From NCBI GenBank assembly GCA_036399835.1, contig DASWMI010000080.1:24593-88592 (forward strand): 64,000 bases of DNA, written 5' to 3'. Below, piece after piece: positions 16,245 through 23,485 of this stretch (the stretch's first letter is position 1; each line of letters opens with the position of its first letter). The notes beneath the pieces were generated by a model that did not search any database, was not told where the DNA came from, and saw nothing but the letters and a program-made list of their open reading frames with translations. A program made the position numbers and the translations under genes. The stretch is from DASYML01 sp036399835. GTDB lineage: Bacteria > Acidobacteriota > Blastocatellia > Pyrinomonadales > Pyrinomonadaceae.

Positions 16245-17548
16245 CATGCATTAGCCGTCTCCATCCGGACCAGTGGCGTGAGATGGCGTTTAAAATCTTC
16301 GGGGAATTTTTTGATGGCAGACTGTATGGGCCAGGCGGCTGCGTCACCGAGCGGGCAGAAGGATTTGCCTTCGATGTTATCGCAGACGTCCAGGATAAGC
16401 TGCGCATCTTCGGGGCGGCCTTCGCCGCGTGCGATGCGCTTGAAAACCTTGACCAGCCAGTCCGTGCCTTCGCGGCAGGGCGTACACCAGCCGCATGACT
16501 CGTGTTTGTAAAACTCTATGAGATTCTTCGTTGACTCGAAAATATCCACGGTCTCGTCCATCACGATAAAGCCGCCGCTGCCGACCATAGAGCCTGCGGC
16601 GACGAGGCCCTCGTAATCCATCTTGACATCGCGGCCCAGGATGTCAGAGGCAGGCATGATGTAGACGCTTGAGCCGCCCGGGATGACGGCCTTGAGCTGC
16701 TTGCCGCCGAGCATACCCTGGCAGTCTTCCATGATGAACTTTTCCATGTCATCGTAGCCCATAGGCAATTCATAAACGCCCGGACGATTGACATGGCCCG
16801 AAACAGACCAGAGCTTTGTGCCTCCGCTCTTTTCAGTTCCGAGAGCATGATAGGCCTCGCCGCCCATCTTGATAATGTCGGGGACGGCGGTGAGCGTCTC
16901 GACGTTATTGACGACGGTCGGGCAGCCGTAAAGCCCTGCGATGGCGGGGAAGGGAGGCTTCATGCGCGGGTGTCCGCGCAAGCCTTCGAGCGAATTCAAA
17001 AGCGCGGTCTCTTCGCCGCAGATGTAAGCGCCCGCGCCCGTGTGCGTATAGACCTCGCAGGAAAAGTCTGTGCCGAGGATTTTGTCGCCGACCAGTCCGG
17101 CCTCGCGCGCCTCCGCTATGGCCCGGTCCATAATCTCAATCAGATAGCGATACTCGCCGCGCGTGTAGATGTATGTCACCTTCGAGCCGAGCGCGTAAGC
17201 GGCAATCAACATGCCCTCTATAAGCATGTGCGGGTCGCGCTCCATCAAGTAACGATCCTTGAAAGTGCCAGGCTCGGACTCGTCCGCATTACAGACGACA
17301 TATTTCGGCTTCGGAGAATCCTTCGGGACAAAGCTCCACTTCATCCCGGTCGGAAAGCCAGCGCCGCCGCGACCGCGAAGCACGGAACTCTTAACCGCAC
17401 CAATCACATCATCGGGCGACATGCCATCGAGCACTTTCTTTAGCGCCTCGTAGCCGCCGTTCTGCCTGTAAACTTCAAGGGTGTGCGAATTCTCCAGCCC
17501 TACACGCGCGAGCTGAAGAGGTTCGCAACCGATAGCTCCGATAAACAT
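16244..17548 (-). CDS. nuoF: NADH-quinone oxidoreductase subunit F
   Basis: NuoF is the NADH-oxidising, FMN-containing subunit of complex I. The 434-residue protein has the glycine-rich NADH/FMN site GRGGAGFPTGMKW (about 59-71), and the FMN/NADH segments YVVCNADESEPGTFKD and GAGAYICGEETALLNS. The C-terminal N3 cluster motif is ESCGWCTPCREG, with a fourth Cys in KSFCPLGD. It follows nuoE with a 35-base gap that has no repeat. Length and motifs are standard. Confidence 0.97.
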   Translation of the reverse strand: MFIGAIGCEPLQLARVGLENSHTLEVYRQNGGYEALKKVLDGMSPDDVIGAVKSSVLRGRGGAGFPTGMKWSFVPKDSPKPKYVVCNADESEPGTFKDRYLMERDPHMLIEGMLIAAYALGSKVTYIYTRGEYRYLIEIMDRAIAEAREAGLVGDKILGTDFSCEVYTHTGAGAYICGEETALLNSLEGLRGHPRMKPPFPAIAGLYGCPTVVNNVETLTAVPDIIKMGGEAYHALGTEKSGGTKLWSVSGHVNRPGVYELPMGYDDMEKFIMEDCQGMLGGKQLKAVIPGGSSVYIMPASDILGRDVKMDYEGLVAAGSMVGSGGFIVMDETVDIFESTKNLIEFYKHESCGWCTPCREGTDWLVKVFKRIARGEGRPEDAQLILDVCDNIEGKSFCPLGDAAAWPIQSAIKKFPEDFKRHLTPLVRMETANA

Positions 17549-17583
17549 AATCTTCTCTTGACTCTTATTTGCCCGCTTACCCT

Positions 17584-18120
17584 TTAAGGCAAAGCGTCCA
17601 GAATCTCGTCAACCTTTTCTGTCGTCAGGTTCTCGTAATAATCAAACCCGATTTGAAACATCGGCGCGGTCCCGCAAGAGCCTAGACACTCGACGAGCGA
17701 AAGCGTAAAGCGTCCGTCATCGGTTGTCTCGCCCGGCTTGATGCCGAGCCTGCGGCAAACGTGCTCGGTAATCTTCGGCTCGCCCATAATCCTGCACGAG
17801 AGCGTCTTGCAAATCTGTATGTGATACTTGCCGGTCCGCACCGTGTTAATCATCGAATAGAAGGTCGCGGTCTCCCAGACATCCGTAATCCGCACGCCCA
17901 GACGGTCGGCTAAGTAGGCGACGCCCGGCGGGTCAAGATAGCCTCGCTCGCGCTGCACTATGAAAATCAAGGGGAGCATCGCGGAGCGTTTTCTATCCGG
18001 CGGATACTTGGCCAGATGACGGTCCATCTCGGCCTCCACCTCGGGCGAAAAGACGGCTATCTCCTGCGGGACTTTCGCCTCCTGCGGCAGAGGATTATTC
18101 GGCGTGAACTGACTGCTCAT
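17584..18120 (-). CDS. nuoE: NADH-quinone oxidoreductase subunit E
   Basis: NuoE is the thioredoxin-fold subunit holding the N1a 2Fe-2S cluster. The 178-residue protein has the four ligands at Cys104, Cys109 (CKTLSC), Cys145 and Cys149 (CLGSC). The family helix VWETATFYSMI precedes them. The N-terminal 25 residues are Pro/Gln-rich and probably flexible. It lies between nuoD and nuoF in the peripheral-arm part of the operon. Normal length. Confidence 0.97.
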   Translation of the reverse strand: MSSQFTPNNPLPQEAKVPQEIAVFSPEVEAEMDRHLAKYPPDRKRSAMLPLIFIVQRERGYLDPPGVAYLADRLGVRITDVWETATFYSMINTVRTGKYHIQICKTLSCRIMGEPKITEHVCRRLGIKPGETTDDGRFTLSLVECLGSCGTAPMFQIGFDYYENLTTEKVDEILDALP

Positions 18121-18122
18121 AG

Positions 18123-18189
18123 TCTTCAGTTTTCGGTTTTCAGTTCTCAGTTTTAACTATCAGCCTCTCGCTAAAAACTAAAAACTATC
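18123..18189. repeat. intergenic inverted repeat, CAGTTTT heptamer family
   Basis: The left arm is TTCAGTTTTCGGTTTTCAGT and onward, period about 7. The right arm is CTAAAAACTAAAAACT. It fills the nuoD-nuoE gap. Related copies lie at 32965-33024, upstream of the methionine gene, and at 49448-49504, between fabF and etfB. Confidence 0.8.
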
Positions 18190-19405
18190 TATCTATTTCT
18201 CCGAGCACGATGTCTATCGAGCCGATAATGGCGACCACGTCCGCGACCATCTCGCCTTCGGCCATGACGGGCAGGGCCGAGAGGTTGACGAAGCTTGGAC
18301 CACGAAAATGTACGCGGTCAGGTTTTGGTCCACCGTTGGATTTGACATAACAGCCAAGCTCGCCCTTCGAGCCTTCAATCGGGTGATAGACTTCGCCCTG
18401 CGGCACGTCGAAGCCTTCGGCGACAATCAGGAAGTGATGAATCAGCGCGTCCATGTGCGTCTTCATCGCTTCGCGGTCGGGCAGGACCACCTTTGGCGCG
18501 TCGGCCTTGATCGAGCCGGGCCGCAGACGCGCCAGAGCCTGCTCGACTATCCTCAGCGATTCCTTCATCTCGCGCATCCGAACCATGTAACGCGCCCAGA
18601 CGTCGCCGCCCTGCTCGACCGGAATCTCGAAATCATATTTTTCATAACCCGTATATGGATTGACGCGCCGCACGTCTATGTCAACTCCGCTCCCGCGCAG
18701 GCATGGACCAGTCAGTCCCCAGTCAATCGCATCTTCGCCGGAGATATAGCCGACATCGCGTGTACGGTTCTGGAAAATCGTGTTCCCCGAAAGAAGCGTG
18801 TGAAACTCTTTCAAAGAGCCTGGGAATCCGTCAATAAACTGCCGGACGCGCCTTTCAAAGCCCGCGGGCAGGTCCATCATCAACCCGCCGATACGAAAAT
18901 AAGAGGGCGTCAAGCGTCCGCCCGATGCGGCCTCGATCATGTTCAGAATCTTCTCGCGCTCGCGGAAGCAGTAGAAGAAGACGGTCATCGCGCCGATGTC
19001 CAGGGCATGCGTGCCGAGCCAGACCAGATGCGAGGCGATACGCTGCAACTCGCACATCAGCACGCGTATGACCTGCGCGCGTTCGGGAATCTCCAACCCT
19101 AGGAGCTTTTCGGCGGCCATCACGTAGGCCAGGTTATTCCCCAGCGGATTCAGATAATCCATGCGGTCCGTGATGACTATGCCCTGCTGCCACTTCTTGT
19201 ACTCGAAGAGCTTCTCCATCCCCGTGTGCAGATAGCCTATATCGGGCGTAGCCTTGACCAGCATCTCGCCATCAAGCACCAGCTCCAGCCGCAACACGCC
19301 GTGCGTCGAAGGATGCTGCGGCCCGAACGAGATGGTCATCTGCGTATCGAGCGGACGATCAATAACCTCGAACTGCTGCGGAAGATTGACGGTCGATGAA
19401 CTCAT
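18185..19405 (-). CDS. nuoD: NADH-quinone oxidoreductase subunit D
   Basis: NuoD is the 49-kDa-type subunit that builds the quinone-binding site with NuoB. The 406-residue protein shows FGPQHPSTHGVLRLEL (about 27-42), where the quinone-site His and the Thr-His-Gly lie. It also has DIGYLHTGMEKL, TDRMDYLNP, and the C-terminal GEGEMVADVVAIIGSIDIVLGEIDR-type end (only the final Asp-Arg is the family terminus). It is separate from nuoC, not fused. Length is normal. Confidence 0.97.
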   Translation of the reverse strand: MSSSTVNLPQQFEVIDRPLDTQMTISFGPQHPSTHGVLRLELVLDGEMLVKATPDIGYLHTGMEKLFEYKKWQQGIVITDRMDYLNPLGNNLAYVMAAEKLLGLEIPERAQVIRVLMCELQRIASHLVWLGTHALDIGAMTVFFYCFREREKILNMIEAASGGRLTPSYFRIGGLMMDLPAGFERRVRQFIDGFPGSLKEFHTLLSGNTIFQNRTRDVGYISGEDAIDWGLTGPCLRGSGVDIDVRRVNPYTGYEKYDFEIPVEQGGDVWARYMVRMREMKESLRIVEQALARLRPGSIKADAPKVVLPDREAMKTHMDALIHHFLIVAEGFDVPQGEVYHPIEGSKGELGCYVKSNGGPKPDRVHFRGPSFVNLSALPVMAEGEMVADVVAIIGSIDIVLGEIDR

Positions 19406-19406
19406 A

Positions 19407-19487
19407 AATAAGAGTCTGGAGTCCGTGGTCCAGAATCCGGAGTCAAAGTCTTTTGTCTTTTGACTCCAGACTCTGGACTGATGACTT
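19407..19487. repeat. intergenic inverted repeat, GAGTCTG family
   Basis: The left arm (19410-19446) is AGAGTCTGGAGTCCGTGG and onward. The right arm (19459-19487) is TTTTGACTCCAGACTCTGGA. It fills the nuoC-nuoD gap and also contains one TGGTCCA heptamer. Copies of the family lie at 42027-42185 and 48094-48188. Confidence 0.85.
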
Positions 19488-20031
19488 ACGTTAAGCTGTA
19501 CGGCTCGTAGCCGCGCAGCGGAAAATCTTTGCGCAGGGCGTGGCCCTCCCAGTCGTCGGGCAGCAGTATGCGCCTGAGGTCCGGATGACCGTCAAAGATG
19601 ACGCCGAACATGTCATAGGTTTCGCGCTCGTGCCAGTTGGCAGTCCTCCAGACGCTGGTCACGGTCGGCAGATGCGCGTCCTCTTCATTAAGCAGAACTT
19701 TCAAGCGCAGGCGATGATGCTTGCTGGTCGAGAAGAGATGATAATTGACTTCAAAACGAGGCTCTTCCTCGGGGCCGCGGTCGGCGCCGCAAATATCCGA
19801 GAGCATGTTGAAATGAAAATCAGGCGCGGTCTTGAGATACGCGCAAATCTCAGCGATGCTTTCGCGCGGGACGAGAGCGGTCACTTCGTCAAAAGCATCC
19901 CTGACTTCATTAATCCAGCCCGGATGCTCTTGCTGTAACGCCGTCAACATTGCTGTAGACGGCGTCGCATAGCTTGGTGTAGAGAGAGGCTGATCTTCGG
20001 AACCCTGCTTGCGCTCGATCTCATTCGACAT
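19486..20031 (-). CDS. nuoC: NADH-quinone oxidoreductase subunit C
   Basis: NuoC is the 30-kDa-type peripheral arm subunit. The 181-residue protein contains the signature ERETYDMFGVIFDGHPDLRR (about 135-154), and ends with DDWEGHALRKDFPLRGYE, where the family usually has a Pro-Leu-Arg-Lys-Asp motif. The first 40 residues are variable and polar. It is followed directly by the GAGTCTG repeat and nuoD. The call is firm. Confidence 0.96.
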   Translation of the reverse strand: MSNEIERKQGSEDQPLSTPSYATPSTAMLTALQQEHPGWINEVRDAFDEVTALVPRESIAEICAYLKTAPDFHFNMLSDICGADRGPEEEPRFEVNYHLFSTSKHHRLRLKVLLNEEDAHLPTVTSVWRTANWHERETYDMFGVIFDGHPDLRRILLPDDWEGHALRKDFPLRGYEPYSLT

Positions 20032-20044
20032 AATATTTACTAAG

Positions 20045-20110
20045 CCGTGAGCAGTCAGCTTTGAGCAGAGAAGCGGAAACTACTGACGACTGCTCGCTGC
20101 CGACTGATGA
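20045..20110. repeat. intergenic inverted repeat, GAGCAGT family
   Basis: The left arm is GTGAGCAGTCAGCTTTGAGC, continuing AGAGAAGCGG. The right arm is CTACTGACGACTGCTCGCTG. It fills the nuoB-nuoC gap. Only this one copy of the word family is seen in the window, so the assignment rests on its structure and position. Confidence 0.7.
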
Positions 20111-20114
20111 ACGT

Positions 20115-20744
<630 letters not shown>

Positions 20745-20776
20745 AAAACAAACCCCCTTGAGACAAAACAGACTCT

Positions 20777-21331
20777 TTAAGCTGCGCGTCGCGTCGGCGT
20801 GGGCTGGCGCTGCTCCATATCTGCCAGCGCGTGCGCTTCGGCCTCAGCCTCCCTGCGCGCCCTCTCGCTCCAATCGAACGCGCCCTTCCTGACCACATAC
20901 ACGTAGCCGACAAACAACAACACCACAAACAGCATCATCTCGACGAAGAGCAGGTTATTCATCGCGCTGCTGGTCGCGCCCAGTCCCTTAAAGACTACGG
21001 CCCAGGGAATCAGGAAGATGGCTTCAATATCAAAGAGGATGAAGAGCATCGCGATTAGATAAAATTTGACGGAGAAACGCTCGCGGGCCGACCCGACAGG
21101 GTCTTTGCCGCACTCATACGGCATCAGCTTCGTGCGCGTGCGTTTACGCTGGCCGACCATCTGCGAGAGCAGGACGTTGGTCACGGCAAAGCCCGCCGCC
21201 ACGACGAACATCAGCAGAATCGGCAAATAAGCGATCAGGTTAAACTTTTGCTCGGGCACAGCGCCTCCCGCCGGTCCAGACCGCGTCAAGCGTGCGGCAA
21301 AACTCCCTTTGAAGGCAGCTTCACCGCTCAT
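20777..21331 (-). CDS. nuoA: NADH-quinone oxidoreductase subunit A
   Basis: NuoA is a small three-helix membrane subunit. The chosen product is 184 residues, with an about 30-residue polar N-terminus. It contains the family signature KLMPYECGKDPVGSARERFS, where the conserved Cys loop lies, followed by KFYLIAMLFILFDIEAIFLIPW. The C-terminus after the third helix is a charged tail of about 40 residues. The frame is open back to 21712, but those codons are not family-like. A promoter at 21363-21391 would start transcription near 21356, which rules out the ATG at 21364 and favours the ATG at 21331. First gene of the nuo operon. Confidence 0.93.
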   Translation of the reverse strand: MSGEAAFKGSFAARLTRSGPAGGAVPEQKFNLIAYLPILLMFVVAAGFAVTNVLLSQMVGQRKRTRTKLMPYECGKDPVGSARERFSVKFYLIAMLFILFDIEAIFLIPWAVVFKGLGATSSAMNNLLFVEMMLFVVLLFVGYVYVVRKGAFDWSERARREAEAEAHALADMEQRQPTPTRRAA

Positions 21332-21362
21332 ATTCAGAGTTTGAGAATCATTGTACAAAGTC

Positions 21363-21391
21363 ATCGTAGACCAATAGACTAAGGCTGTCAA
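21363..21391 (-). promoter_or_regulatory. predicted sigma-70 promoter of the nuo operon
   Basis: On the minus strand TTGACA (21391-21386) and TACGAT (21368-21363) are separated by exactly 17 bases. Transcription would begin near 21356, about 25 bases before the nuoA ATG at 21331. This is the only strong promoter seen ahead of the 15-kb nuo gene run. Confidence 0.75.
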
Positions 21392-21432
21392 GCATCTCTC
21401 AAGCGGCGCGAAACCCCCTCCGGCCAAGGAGA

Positions 21433-21462
21433 TTGACCGTCCCAAAATGGCTGTGCTACTGT
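21433..21462 (+). promoter_or_regulatory. possible promoter of the divergent unknown gene / thi genes
   Basis: TTGACC (21433-21438) and TACTGT (21457-21462) are separated by 18 bases on the plus strand, about 75 bases before the GTG start at 21536. It is moderately close to consensus and lies back to back with the nuo promoter. Confidence 0.4.
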
Positions 21463-21535
21463 TCAATCCGGGCCTCACCAAAGATAATTTTTTGCTTGCT
21501 TTGCCAGCATCAGCCGGGGCATCGGAATCAACGTA

Positions 21536-22324
21536 GTGATTACTGGATACAATACAGATGTCGAGCACGGCGGGGTTGTCTACCATGTGCAGACGGAGGA
21601 TAAGGGTCTCGACAGTCCCTTGATTCTTTCGCTGGTCTACACGGGCGGCGCCATCCTCGCCAGCAAACGCTCGCCCTACGACGATCTGATCTCTGCGGGT
21701 TTCGATGAACACAAGCTCTCTGAAAGATTACAGCGCCAGCACAAGCTGATTTGCGCGGCGATTCATTCGGGCCGCATCGAAGACCTCAAGCGCATGGGCC
21801 AGCGCGAGCAGGAAACGCTGCGCGCGGCAAGACCCATAGAGCAAAAACCCGCGCCCCCCGTCAGACAGGAACAGAAGGAGACGGACGCCAGCCAGCCTCT
21901 CAAGCAGACAGTCGCGCCGCCCGCTCTGTCTGAATCACAGACGCTGCCAGCGAACACGCCCGGCGTGGCTCCGATCACGCCGGAGCGGACCGGCACGCAG
22001 CGGACGGGCGCGCTCAAGGGCCAGTTGTATCTGGACCTGCTTGAGGACAGGCTGCTGCGTGCGGGCGAGATGGTCATCTTCAGGGTACGCGTCAGCAGCG
22101 GGACGGTCGAGGAGAGGGATGCTGTGCCAGATGCGGAGGTGACGCTAAAGGTGCTCGGCACATCTTTTCGGCCTCAAATCTCTTCGGCGAGGACCGACCC
22201 TGACGGGATTGCCATGCTCTTTGCCTCTCTTCCGCGTTTTACGACGGGTCGCGCCGCCGTCCTGATTCGCGCCACGGCACAGGCACGCGAAGTCGAATTG
22301 AGACGAATCATCCAGCCTGCTTGA
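21536..22324 (+). CDS. conserved acidobacterial-type protein of unknown function
   Basis: I recognise no characterised family. The 262-residue protein has a compact N-terminal domain (about 1-85) with YHVQTEDKGLDSPLILSLVY near 16-35 and GGAILASKRSPY. A Pro/Gln/Thr-rich linker follows (about 95-155). The C-terminal beta-rich domain (about 160-262) resembles an Ig-like or invasin-like fold, by its alternation of hydrophobic residues and its turn TDPDGIA. No signal peptide is seen. The GTG at 21536 is used. It is divergent from nuoA and 21 bases upstream of thiS, so it may share a transcript with thiS-thiG. Confidence 0.75.
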   Translation: MITGYNTDVEHGGVVYHVQTEDKGLDSPLILSLVYTGGAILASKRSPYDDLISAGFDEHKLSERLQRQHKLICAAIHSGRIEDLKRMGQREQETLRAARPIEQKPAPPVRQEQKETDASQPLKQTVAPPALSESQTLPANTPGVAPITPERTGTQRTGALKGQLYLDLLEDRLLRAGEMVIFRVRVSSGTVEERDAVPDAEVTLKVLGTSFRPQISSARTDPDGIAMLFASLPRFTTGRAAVLIRATAQAREVELRRIIQPA

Positions 22325-22345
22325 AGGAGGTCCAGACGGCAAGCC

Positions 22346-22549
22346 TTGCGCATTGAAATCAACGGCGAACCGCGCGATGTGCCGGAGCCTGTAACGCTCA
22401 GCGAACTTGTACGCCATCTAGCGCTCGCGCCCGAAAGACTCGCCATCGAGCGCAATCGAGAAGTCGTGCGTCGCGCAGACTGGCCGCAGACGCAAATCCA
22501 AGCGGGCGACCGCCTTGAGATTGTCCATTTTGTCGGCGGCGGTTTGTGA
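22346..22549 (+). CDS. thiS: sulfur carrier protein ThiS
   Basis: ThiS is a ubiquitin-fold carrier; its C-terminal Gly is thiocarboxylated and gives sulfur to ThiG for the thiazole ring of thiamine. The 67-residue product has the family start MRIEINGEPRDV and end EIVHFVGGGL. The usual terminus is Gly-Gly; here one Leu follows GGG, so trimming may be needed before activation. The TTG at 22346 has GGAGGT about 14 bases upstream, a good but slightly distant ribosome binding site. It is followed 28 bases later by thiG. thiF, thiE and thiO are not in the window. Confidence 0.88.
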   Translation: MRIEINGEPRDVPEPVTLSELVRHLALAPERLAIERNREVVRRADWPQTQIQAGDRLEIVHFVGGGL

Positions 22550-22577
22550 GCTTATATCTAAAGAAGCGGAAAAATTT

Positions 22578-23381
22578 ATGTCAACTGCTACGATACCCGG
22601 GACCGATCAAACGAGCGACCGCCTTGAGATTGCCGGGCGCACCTTCACTTCAAGATTGATTATCGGCACAGGCAAGTATCGCTCGTTTGAAGAGATGAAG
22701 GCCGCGCACAGTGCTTCCGGCGCGGAGATGGTGACGGTCGCCGTGCGTCGCGTCCCGCTCGACAGAAGCGCGGAATCATTTCTGGACCACCTTGACCCGT
22801 CGCTTATGATTCTGCCCAATACGGCTGGCTGTTACACGGCTGAGGATGCCGTGCGCACTGCGCGCCTGGCCCGCGAAGCTCTGGGCACAGACCTCATCAA
22901 GCTGGAAGTTATAGGCGATCAGACGACGCTCTTCCCGGACAACGAGCAGACGCTGGAGGCCGCGCGCGTGCTCGTTAAAGAAGGCTTTGTCGTGCTCCCT
23001 TATTTTAGTGACGACCTGATTATGGCAAAGAAGCTGCTCGACGCAGGTTGCCCCGCGGTGATGCCGCTGGCCGCGCCCATCGGCTCAGGTCTAGGCGTAC
23101 AGAATCCGGCGAACCTGCGCATCATGCGCGAGCAGCTTCCGACCGCGACGATCATCGTTGATGCGGGAGTCGGGACGGCCAGCGATGCGGCGATTGCTAT
23201 GGAGTTGGGCGCGGACGCCGTCTTGATGAACACGGCGATTGCGGAAGCGCAGCATCCGTCGCAGATGGCCGCCGCGATGCGTCTGGCAATTCAGGCCGGG
23301 CGGCTCGCATATCTCTCTGGCCGTATGCCTATGCGTCTCTACGCCAGCGCCTCCAGCCCGCTCGCAGGTGTGATTAGATAG
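22578..23381 (+). CDS. thiG: thiazole synthase ThiG
   Basis: ThiG is a TIM-barrel enzyme that condenses deoxyxylulose phosphate, dehydroglycine and ThiS thiocarboxylate into the thiamine thiazole. The 267-residue protein shows FTSRLIIGTGKY, the Schiff-base lysine in LIKLEVIGD (Lys108), and the phosphate loops MPLAAPIGSGLGVQNP and VDAGVGTASDAAIAMELGAD. The ATG at 22578 is used, with AAGAAGCGGA upstream; the longer frame from 22515 overlaps thiS and is not family-like. It follows thiS directly. Confidence 0.96.
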   Translation: MSTATIPGTDQTSDRLEIAGRTFTSRLIIGTGKYRSFEEMKAAHSASGAEMVTVAVRRVPLDRSAESFLDHLDPSLMILPNTAGCYTAEDAVRTARLAREALGTDLIKLEVIGDQTTLFPDNEQTLEAARVLVKEGFVVLPYFSDDLIMAKKLLDAGCPAVMPLAAPIGSGLGVQNPANLRIMREQLPTATIIVDAGVGTASDAAIAMELGADAVLMNTAIAEAQHPSQMAAAMRLAIQAGRLAYLSGRMPMRLYASASSPLAGVIR

Positions 23382-23485
23382 AACCCTCTTGAGCATCAAG
23401 GCATCTGGACCAATGCCCGAAGTTGGATCAAGCCTGAGCCAGCTCGACGCAGAGCGAGGATGGCTGCGCGAATTTATCGGACAAC

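Noticed and set aside
21332..21712. N-terminal extension of the nuoA frame
   Set aside because: The extra 127 codons do not resemble NuoA, and overlap the predicted promoter and the divergent gene.
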